Source: Methylophaga lonarensis MPL (GTDB taxonomy: Bacteria; Pseudomonadota; Gammaproteobacteria; Nitrosococcales; Methylophagaceae). Taken from it: a DNA stretch of 59,705 nt. Shown here one piece after another: positions 53,545 through 59,705 of this stretch. Position numbers and translations under genes: made by a program. The DNA is taken from positions 4 to 59,708 of the forward strand of contig NZ_APHR01000017.1 in NCBI RefSeq assembly GCF_000349205.1. The letters are read 5' to 3'. Each line of letters begins with the position of its first letter. Position 1 is the stretch's first letter. The notes under the pieces were generated by a model. The model ran no database searches, was not told the DNA's origin, and was given only the letters and a program-made list of their open reading frames with translations.

Positions 53545-54579
53545 TTACTTGGCAAAGTGATATTTGATTTTAGCGGTAATGGTTTCTGCCTGTATATCTT
53601 TCATGCATTTGTGGTGGCCCAGCGGACATTCCCGCTTGAAGCAGGGCGAGCATTCGATAGGTAGCTGCACGATCTGTGCAAGCTCAGAAAGCGGCGGAGT
53701 AAAAGCCGTTGAGGTGGGGCCATAAATGGCGATAAGCGGTTTTTGTAGTGCGGCAGCGATATGCATTAAGCCAGAGTCATTTGAGACCACGACATCGGCG
53801 GTATCAATAAGGTCAATCGCTTCAGCCAGCTGGGTACGGCCACACAGGTTGATCAGTGATGATCTGAGCGCCGGGTCAACATGTGAGCAAATTTCATCGC
53901 CGGTGCTGGCATCGGCTTTTGAGCCCATGATCAACACTTGCCAACCCATCTCGATAAAATCAACGGCCAGATCAGCATAATGTGCAGCAGGCCATTGTTT
54001 GGCTGGCCCGAATTCAGCGCCCGGACATAAAATCAGCCGTTGTTGCTGTTTGAGGCGCGGTGGATCAATTGCTGTCGCCGACTGGCCAGCAATCATGTGC
54101 GGCTTTTGATAGCTTGGCGCTTTTCTGGCCTCTACCGCAGGTTGTGCCAGCGCCACAAAGCGTTGCACCATCAGAGGTAGCGCCTGCTTATTCAGCTTGC
54201 GGGCATCATTGAGCAAGCCATAACGCATTTCGCCCAGCCAGCCAGTGCGGACTGGAATCCTCGCAAACCAGGGGATTAATGCGGATTTCCAGGAGTTGGG
54301 TAGCACAATGGCGCGATCATAATTCTCATCGCGCAGTTTCAGGCCGATGGCTTTACGCTGTTTCCAGGCAAACATGCCATGGGTGACCGGCATGGAAATC
54401 GCCTGATGGACTTCCGGCATCCGCTCCAACAAAGGCCGACTCCAGTCCGGAGCCAGCACGTCAATCTGCACGTCAGGATTATTCTGGCGCAAGGCCATGA
54501 ACAACGATTGCGCCATCACCATATCACCGACCCAGGACGGGCCGATGATCAGAATTTTGTCAATTTTGTGCTGTGTCAT
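53545..54579 (-). CDS. waaF: Lipopolysaccharide heptosyltransferase II
   Basis: 344 residues of glycosyltransferase family 9. ILIIGPSWVGDMVMAQSLFMAL at the start and DVVVSNDSGLMHIAAALQKPLIAIYG are WaaF hallmarks. CSPCFKRECPLGHHKCM holds the late Cys cluster. It adds the second heptose. It follows the ZIP gene by 4 bases, so it may share its promoter. Confidence 0.95.
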   Translation of the reverse strand: MTQHKIDKILIIGPSWVGDMVMAQSLFMALRQNNPDVQIDVLAPDWSRPLLERMPEVHQAISMPVTHGMFAWKQRKAIGLKLRDENYDRAIVLPNSWKSALIPWFARIPVRTGWLGEMRYGLLNDARKLNKQALPLMVQRFVALAQPAVEARKAPSYQKPHMIAGQSATAIDPPRLKQQQRLILCPGAEFGPAKQWPAAHYADLAVDFIEMGWQVLIMGSKADASTGDEICSHVDPALRSSLINLCGRTQLAEAIDLIDTADVVVSNDSGLMHIAAALQKPLIAIYGPTSTAFTPPLSELAQIVQLPIECSPCFKRECPLGHHKCMKDIQAETITAKIKYHFAK

Positions 54580-54583
54580 CCCC

Positions 54584-55393
54584 TCAGTGTAGTGCTGAAT
54601 GGGTCACAAAGATCAAGATTATTCCGGCAACAATCAGAATCATTTGCTGCAGTGTTTCACTGAGCTGCGCTTTGGCATGCAAACTGGGGATCAAGTCGGC
54701 AACGGCGACATAGATGAAACTTGAAGCCGCGATAACAAGTACATACGGCAGCAGGTGATCGAGGGAGGACAGGGCAAAATAGGCAATCACCGCACCGACC
54801 ACGGTGCCGAGGCTGGACAGAATATTAAAAAACAGTGCTTTTTTGCGGCTGTAACCACTGTGCAGCAAAATGACAAAGTCACCTAGTTCCTGAGGGATCT
54901 CATGTGCGGCGATGGCGATGGCGGTGACGATACCCAGATGAACATCAGTTAAAAAGGCTGCGGCAATCAATACACCATCAACAAAATTATGAATGCCATC
55001 ACCAACCAGAATCAGCGCCCCTGCGGCTTTGCCCTGGTGTTGCTGCGCATGTTCGCTGTGGTGGTCAGTGCCCAGTTCCGGAATATTTTCATGACCGTGA
55101 TGGCTGTGACAGTGACGCCAGAGCAACATTTTCTCCAGCAGGAAAAACGCCAGCAAACCAATCAGCAAGGTCAGACCGAGATCATGCGGGTCGACCATGA
55201 ATTCATGCTCAATGGCATGAGGCAGCAAGCCGAGAAATGAGGCACCCAGCAAGGCGCCGATAGCAAAGCTGACCAAGTGGGGCACCGCATGATGGCGGGT
55301 TTTGCCGGGAAGAAGAAGAAACGAGGAAGCAATAATGACGCTCAACAGACCGCCGAGCAGGCTGAAGCCTACAATCCAGAGTAACAATTCCAT
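54584..55393 (-). CDS. ZIP-family metal transporter
   Basis: 269 residues with about eight membrane helices. A His-rich loop (CHSHHGHENIPELGTDHHSEH) sits between helices 3 and 4, and metal-site stretches DGIHNFVDGVLIAAAF and AIAAHEIPQELGDFVIL follow. ZIP proteins bring zinc or another divalent ion into the cytosol. It is the first gene of a minus-strand run that continues into waaF and the kinase. The order may be chance or reflect metal-dependent LPS enzymes. Confidence 0.9.
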   Translation of the reverse strand: MELLLWIVGFSLLGGLLSVIIASSFLLLPGKTRHHAVPHLVSFAIGALLGASFLGLLPHAIEHEFMVDPHDLGLTLLIGLLAFFLLEKMLLWRHCHSHHGHENIPELGTDHHSEHAQQHQGKAAGALILVGDGIHNFVDGVLIAAAFLTDVHLGIVTAIAIAAHEIPQELGDFVILLHSGYSRKKALFFNILSSLGTVVGAVIAYFALSSLDHLLPYVLVIAASSFIYVAVADLIPSLHAKAQLSETLQQMILIVAGIILIFVTHSALH

Positions 55394-55886
55394 AACAATC
55401 CAATCAGGGGTGAGTGGGGAAGATCATACCTTAAATTGATACACCATATCACTAGCGTCAAGCTCAAGCAGACATGACAACCGCGTGGCTGACGCTGATC
55501 TTGTCGATAAGCAGGCAATGACCGCAAAACCCGCCACTCTCGACTCTCCACGTCATTCTCGCGACTCTCCGTGTCATTCCCGTGACACTCCCGTGAGCTT
55601 CCTCAACATTCCAGCGACTCACCCTGCGTCATTCCCGCGCAGGCGGGAATCTGAGGCCTGCAGAGCTCCCAGACAAAGGCCCAAATTTTCCACAAAAACG
55701 GTGGAGTTGGATGTCGATTCTCCGAGTCATTCCCGTGACACCCCACCCGTCATTCCCGCGATCCCCACCTTTCATTCCCGCAATCCCCCCTCCCGTCATT
55801 CCCGCGCAGGCGAGAATCTGAGGCCAGCAGAGCTTCCAAACAAAGGCCCCAAATTTTCCGCAAAAACGATGAAGTTGGATGTTGAT
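55394..55886. repeat. Intergenic region with degenerate GTCATTCCCGC repeats
   Basis: Two recognisable copies of the 24-base palindrome lie at 55628-55651 and 55795-55818. Each is followed by GAGGCCTGCAGAGC- or GAGGCCAGCAGAGC-like sequence similar to the waaC-hldE array. Shorter GTCATTCCCG pieces occur between 55550 and 55790. The hairpin partner found at 28.8-29.2 kb is missing. No gene is seen in this 493-base gap, which ends at the pgeF stop. Confidence 0.85.
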
Positions 55887-56624
55887 CTACTCCAGCCAGA
55901 TAATCGAGGCCATTCGGCCAGTCACGCCATCCCTGCGATAGGAAAAAAACTGATCCGCCTGATTAAAGGTGCAATATTCGCCGCCAAAGATATTGTGAAC
56001 ACCACGCAGTTGCAGTCGCTGTCTGGCGAGTTGGTAGATATCCGCGTAATGATGACCATTTTCAGATGCGGTAAACGCCTCAGCTGCAATGGCATGATGA
56101 GCGGTAAACGCCTGATAGACTTCCGGACCAACCTCAAATGCACTTGGTCCTATCGCAGGTCCAAGCCAGACCAGCAAATCCTGCATTGGAGCGTTAAAAC
56201 GTTTGACAGTGGTTTCGATAATGCCGCTAAGCAGGCCGCGCCAACCCGCATGAATCGCAGCCACTTGGTTGCCTCGAACATCACAAACCAGCAAGGGCAG
56301 GCAGTCAGCCGTTAATACACTACAGACATGGCCGGGCCGCTCACTGATGATCGCATCTGCCTCGATCCCGCTTTGCCACTCATCGCTGTCAATCACCCGC
56401 GTACTGTGAGTTTGATTGAGCCAGAGCGGCATTTCAGGTAAGTCGGCGAGTGTGATCAGTTGCTGCCGATTGCGATGGACGTTTTTGGGATCATCTGCGA
56501 CATGGTCGCCAAGATTGAGACTGTCATAGGGCGGGGGACTAAAACCCGCTTGCCGGGTGGTGCAGATGGCTTTGATATGGGCTGGAGCAGGCCAGTCAGG
56601 CACTATCAATGCACTGCTGGTCAT
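55887..56624 (-). CDS. pgeF: Peptidoglycan editing factor PgeF (YfiH/DUF152, polyphenol-oxidase fold)
   Basis: 245 residues. LNQTHSTRVID, ADCLPLLVCD and AIHAGWRGLLSGIIE hold the His/Cys metal-site residues of the YfiH family. Related proteins clear wrongly built L-Ser muropeptides and oxidise phenols. It overlaps the inositol-monophosphatase gene upstream by 4 bases (ATGA). It is cytosolic. Confidence 0.93.
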   Translation of the reverse strand: MTSSALIVPDWPAPAHIKAICTTRQAGFSPPPYDSLNLGDHVADDPKNVHRNRQQLITLADLPEMPLWLNQTHSTRVIDSDEWQSGIEADAIISERPGHVCSVLTADCLPLLVCDVRGNQVAAIHAGWRGLLSGIIETTVKRFNAPMQDLLVWLGPAIGPSAFEVGPEVYQAFTAHHAIAAEAFTASENGHHYADIYQLARQRLQLRGVHNIFGGEYCTFNQADQFFSYRRDGVTGRMASIIWLE

Positions 56625-57418
56625 CGGCTGGCATGTCCCGAGAGAAAATTACGCCACTGCAACAATAATTCCGCATCAACGGCAGCACAGGCCGATTTTG
56701 ATTGCAGGCTCGGCTCTGACAAGCTGTTTCCCTCAAGTGAAGTGATATAGCCTCCTGCCTCACTGATGATGAGCTGCGCTGCCGCGTAGTCCCAAAGCAA
56801 TTGTTTGCCGTGAAGATAAAGCTGACAGCGACCTGCCGCCAACCAGCATAATTCGAGTGCAATTGACCCCAGGCTGCGCTGCGAACCATAAGGCCTTTCG
56901 GTGATAAGTCGTTGGCTCAGCTCCGGAGGCAGCCGTTTGAAATCAACCATGGCAAGGGTTTGACTGATATCGAGTTTATTGTGGGAGGTTTGCAAAGGTC
57001 GATCGTTCAGCCAGGCACCTTTGCCGAGTTGGGCGGTAAAGCATTCATCGCGGATCGGATCATAGACCAGCCCGTGGCTAACCGAGTTATTCTGCAGCAG
57101 GGCCAAGGAGACCGAAAAGCAGGGCATGCCAGAGGCAAAATTACTGGTGCCATCAATGGGATCCAGGCACCAAAGCGGTTTTCCTTCGCTTAACAGTTCG
57201 GCCTGCTGGCTGGCAGGCATTTCTTCGCCAAGCAGTTTGATGTCGGGATAATGTTCCGCCAGCCGTTCAGTGAGTATGTCCTGCATCATCCGATCAGCAA
57301 TGGTGACAATACTGCCATCTGCTTTGTATTGCCGGTTCACCGCGTTGAATCGCGGTAGCAGAATTTCTCTGCTGATCTCCCTTATCAGGCGAGTCAGCTG
57401 TTGCAGGTCGATAGTCAT
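56621..57418 (-). CDS. Inositol monophosphatase family protein
   Basis: 265 residues from the ATG at 57418 (MTIDLQQ). A longer frame exists to 57487, but it begins in an unlikely leader. The metal-site motif LWCLDPIDGTSNFASGMPCFSVSLAL and later WDYAAAQLIISEAGG are typical. It could be a SuhB-like inositol phosphatase or a related sugar or PAP phosphatase. By eye I cannot separate these. It is co-translated with pgeF. Confidence 0.85.
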   Translation of the reverse strand: MTIDLQQLTRLIREISREILLPRFNAVNRQYKADGSIVTIADRMMQDILTERLAEHYPDIKLLGEEMPASQQAELLSEGKPLWCLDPIDGTSNFASGMPCFSVSLALLQNNSVSHGLVYDPIRDECFTAQLGKGAWLNDRPLQTSHNKLDISQTLAMVDFKRLPPELSQRLITERPYGSQRSLGSIALELCWLAAGRCQLYLHGKQLLWDYAAAQLIISEAGGYITSLEGNSLSEPSLQSKSACAAVDAELLLQWRNFLSGHASR

Positions 57419-57641
57419 AAATTCAAGTATATCAGTGAAATAGCAGGGCTCAGAAAATTTACCTGGCCAAGGTCTGTTCAGCTTCATCTGTTGTCAGCGA
57501 TGGGGGCTAGACTGAAATGTCTCGGATGCGCGTGCTGATGTGTTGTAAATGTTTAACTGGAATATGAATGATTTGGTTTTATCAGGACTGAACAGCCTGT
57601 AAACTGGGCTGTTACAGACATTAATCCAGAACATTCAAATC

Positions 57642-58367
57642 ATGCGCTGCGCCAGATTCTTTTTCCCCGAGCTACCTCGAGCTGCTATTGAGGTGACACT
57701 GCCAGATACCGTGTTCCGACACGCGGTACAGGTGTTGAGGCTAAAATCCGGCAGCCCAATCAGATTATTTGATGGACACGGTTATGAATGTGAAGCCACA
57801 TTGGTGGATGTACAGCGACGTGAGGCGGTTGCAAGACTGGCCGAGCCGCTGGAGACTGCAACCGAGTCGAGCTTGTCGATCACCTTGATGCAAGGGATCT
57901 CACGCGGTGAGCGTATGGACTTTGCCATTCAAAAGGCTGTTGAGCTTGGGGTGACACGCATCATGCCTGTGGTGACCGAGCGATGTAATGTGCCGATGGA
58001 TGCCGCCCGAGCTGACAAGCGTCAAGCGCACTGGCAAGGTGTGATTATCAGTGCTTGTGAGCAGAGTGGCCGAAGTGTGCTGCCTGAACTGATGCCGGTC
58101 ACTCCCTGGACTGAGGCGTTGTCGGTATCAGCTGACTGCAAAATCGTCTTGTCGCCGGAAGCCACTCAGACAGTCAGGCAACTTCAACCTGCCAGCGAGC
58201 TTGCGCTGCTGATTGGACCTGAAGGCGGTTTAACCGAACAGGAAGTCATGCAGGCAATCGAATATGATTTCAATGCAATTCAATTCGGCCCGCGTATTCT
58301 GCGAACCGAAACAGCATCTGCCGCAGCCTTGGCCGTGCTGCAATCAATGTGGGGCGATCTTGGATGA
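57642..58367 (+). CDS. rsmE: 16S rRNA (uracil1498-N3)-methyltransferase
   Basis: 241 residues. The SPOUT knot is shown by LALLIGPEGGLTEQEVMQA and FGPRILRTETASAAALAVLQSMWG. The start RCARFFFPELPRAAIEVTLPD fits the N-terminal PUA-like domain. RsmE methylates U1498 of 16S rRNA. Its stop overlaps the DUF3301 start (ATGA). Confidence 0.95.
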   Translation: MRCARFFFPELPRAAIEVTLPDTVFRHAVQVLRLKSGSPIRLFDGHGYECEATLVDVQRREAVARLAEPLETATESSLSITLMQGISRGERMDFAIQKAVELGVTRIMPVVTERCNVPMDAARADKRQAHWQGVIISACEQSGRSVLPELMPVTPWTEALSVSADCKIVLSPEATQTVRQLQPASELALLIGPEGGLTEQEVMQAIEYDFNAIQFGPRILRTETASAAALAVLQSMWGDLG

Positions 58368-58675
58368 ATGACAGTACCATTGTGCTGATAATACTTGCGG
58401 TCGTCGCCTGGCTTTGGTGGGACAGCCGAGGCGTGGCAGAATTGGCTATAGAAATTGCCAAACAACGCTGTCACTGGGCAGGTGTGACTTTTCTTAATGA
58501 TACGGTGGCCTGGAAAAAGGTGCGCCTCAAGCGCAACAGACAAGGACGCATGCAGATTCAGAGAACTTATTTTTTTGAGTTCGCCAGTGATATGCAGCAA
58601 CGTTATCGTGGTGAAATTGTCATGTTGGGCAAGCAACTGCAATCCATTGATATGGAAGCCTACCGCGTAGGCTGA
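58364..58675 (+). CDS. DUF3301 domain protein
   Basis: 103 residues from ATG at 58364, overlapping the rsmE stop. One N-terminal membrane helix (IVLIILAVVAWLWWDSRG) is followed by a short domain with FLNDTVAWKKVRLKRNRQGRMQIQRTY, the DUF3301 pattern. Function unknown. Co-transcribed with rsmE in many gammaproteobacteria. Confidence 0.85.
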   Translation: MNDSTIVLIILAVVAWLWWDSRGVAELAIEIAKQRCHWAGVTFLNDTVAWKKVRLKRNRQGRMQIQRTYFFEFASDMQQRYRGEIVMLGKQLQSIDMEAYRVG

Positions 58676-58695
58676 ACCGAAAACAGGAGGCAATC

Positions 58696-59705
58696 ATGTC
58701 AATTTTGACGGCAATGATCGTCGATGACTCCAGAGTAGCCCGAATGACTTTGAGCAAAATGCTCAAGGCAAGAGAGCTTGAAGTAATAGAGTTTTCCGAT
58801 GCTGAGCAGGCGCTTCAGGCACTGCAGGAACAGGCCTCACCTGATGTTATTTTCATGGATATGATGATGGAGGGGATGGATGGGCTGACTGCGACCGCCC
58901 GAATAAAATCCGACCCCAGTTTTGCAAATATCCCGGTGATTATCTGTACCGGTAATGATGGTGAAGTTGAGCAACACCGGGCGGATATTGCTGGCGCACA
59001 CAGTATTCTCAGCAAACCACCCGCTACGGAAGTGCTGGATGCGATCATTGCGGAACTGCACTCAGCAGAACCTGAGCTGACGGTTAGTTTTGCCGATGAA
59101 GATACGCTGACATTCGAACAGCCGGATGACGCTGATGATGGATTAAGTTTTGATTTGTCAGCAAGCCTCGCTCCCGAGCTTCCAGAACTCAATATTGCCG
59201 AGCCGAGAAAAGACGCGGAAAAACCGGTCTTGGCAGAGGTGGAAGCCACCTTGAACCGTACTTTTGTACCACAATTACAGTCCACCATTGAGCAACAGAC
59301 TCGCCAACTGACGGAGCAATTATTCGAACAGCTTGCTGAGAAGTTACGACAGGAGATTGCCAGCCAACCCGCTGCGGATTCATCGTTGGCGCTGATGGAT
59401 GCCGAACCTAGCAGTCAGCAGCCGACAACAGCAGCTCCTGAGTTTTCTGAGACGGAGCTGGCTGAAGCAATCCAGGCGGGTATTCGAGAACAACTGGCTG
59501 GCGTGCTAAATCAACAGCAAGCAGATTTGCGTACGCAATTGACCGCGGAAGTCATGCAATCAGTGCAGGCCGAGTTACAACGTGAGTTGCAGAAAATTTC
59601 CGGCAAACAAATTGAGGCGATGGTGGCAAACAAAACTGTCGGCACAACAAGGCAAGTTACAAACGCATCTTGCCAGCATGGAACAGGACTGGCAGCAGCG
59701 TTTGG
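58696..59705 (+). CDS. Response regulator with long coiled-coil C-terminus, partial at window end
   Basis: It starts ATG 58696 after CAGGAGG and runs off the window. The receiver domain spans residues 1-120: MIVDDSRVARM with the acidic pair, VIFMDMMMEGMDG with the phosphorylated Asp, IICTGN, and ILSKP with the Lys. A Glu/Gln-rich tail with coiled-coil character follows (LTEQLFEQLAEKLRQEIA, LQRELQKISGKQIEAMVANK). Near the AAAA run at 59632-59635 the frame appears to shift: the next frame reads LSAQQGKLQTHLASMEQDWQ, which continues the coiled coil. The full protein and its DNA-binding or output module lie outside the window. Confidence 0.78.
   Translation, partial: MSILTAMIVDDSRVARMTLSKMLKARELEVIEFSDAEQALQALQEQASPDVIFMDMMMEGMDGLTATARIKSDPSFANIPVIICTGNDGEVEQHRADIAGAHSILSKPPATEVLDAIIAELHSAEPELTVSFADEDTLTFEQPDDADDGLSFDLSASLAPELPELNIAEPRKDAEKPVLAEVEATLNRTFVPQLQSTIEQQTRQLTEQLFEQLAEKLRQEIASQPAADSSLALMDAEPSSQQPTTAAPEFSETELAEAIQAGIREQLAGVLNQQQADLRTQLTAEVMQSVQAELQRELQKISGKQIEAMVANKTVGTTRQVTNASCQHGTGLAAAF

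Noticed and set aside
57419-57487. N-terminal extension of the inositol-monophosphatase-family gene
   Set aside because: The family begins near MTIDLQQ. The upstream part is not conserved-looking.

Overview
The window comes from a gammaproteobacterium. Evidence: the gene orders lptM-lysA-dapF-DUF484-xerC, sspA-sspB, mutT/yacG/zapD/coaE/pilDCB and petABC, and a Pseudomonas-like LPS inner-core cluster. The left edge is the C-terminus of a PQQ methanol dehydrogenase (XoxF-like), followed by an XoxJ/MxaJ-type periplasmic protein. The organism is therefore a methylotroph, and Methylophaga or a close relative is my best guess. That genus is inferred from gene content and was not tested by a search.

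Layout. 0-2.7 kb: xoxF end, a terminator, xoxJ with an apparent frameshift, a DUF302 lipoprotein and an exported unknown protein. 2.7-9.1 kb: sspAB, cytochrome bc1 (petABC), pseudoazurin and an ATM1-type ABC exporter. 9.2-13.7 kb: fmdB, DUF502, aspS, nadA, a zinc-finger protein and mutT. 13.7-19.2 kb, minus strand: yacG, zapD, coaE, pilD, pilC, pilB. 19.4-23.2 kb: lptM, lysA, dapF, DUF484, xerC. 23.2-30.7 kb: a palindromic repeat pair, polA, DUF2782, thrB, waaC, a hairpin-repeat array and hldE. 30.7-36.7 kb: DUF2235, a DUF2157-like protein, MOSC, Fur-boxed flavodoxin, a CDF transporter and a divergent LysR regulator.

36.7-39.7 kb is an accessory pocket. An AT-rich gene with a class III nucleotidyl-cyclase-like motif layout lies between two attC-like sites, so it looks like an integron gene cassette. 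A probable frameshifted second cassette gene lies next to it. Then comes an array of about 237-bp repeats with a parDE toxin-antitoxin operon set between the units.

39.7-55.4 kb is the LPS core region. A minus-strand operon (gmhA, FAD oxidoreductase, aldo/keto reductase) is divergent from a translationally coupled plus-strand operon (WaaP-like kinase, double-kinase protein, waaG, yrbL-like). Beyond these are a carbamoyltransferase, several glycosyltransferases, a WaaL-type ligase, an InaA-type kinase, waaF and a ZIP transporter. With waaC and hldE further left, the window encodes most of heptose supply, inner-core assembly, core phosphorylation and probable carbamoylation. The right end holds pgeF, an inositol-monophosphatase-family protein, rsmE, DUF3301 and a response regulator that runs off the edge after another apparent frameshift.

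I saw no rRNA, tRNA, CRISPR array or insertion-sequence transposase. Four intergenic repeat families are present: nested GTAGGTTGGG palindromes, GTCATTCCCGC hairpin units, CACAGAG arms and the 237-bp array. Functions are read from sequence motifs and gene context only.
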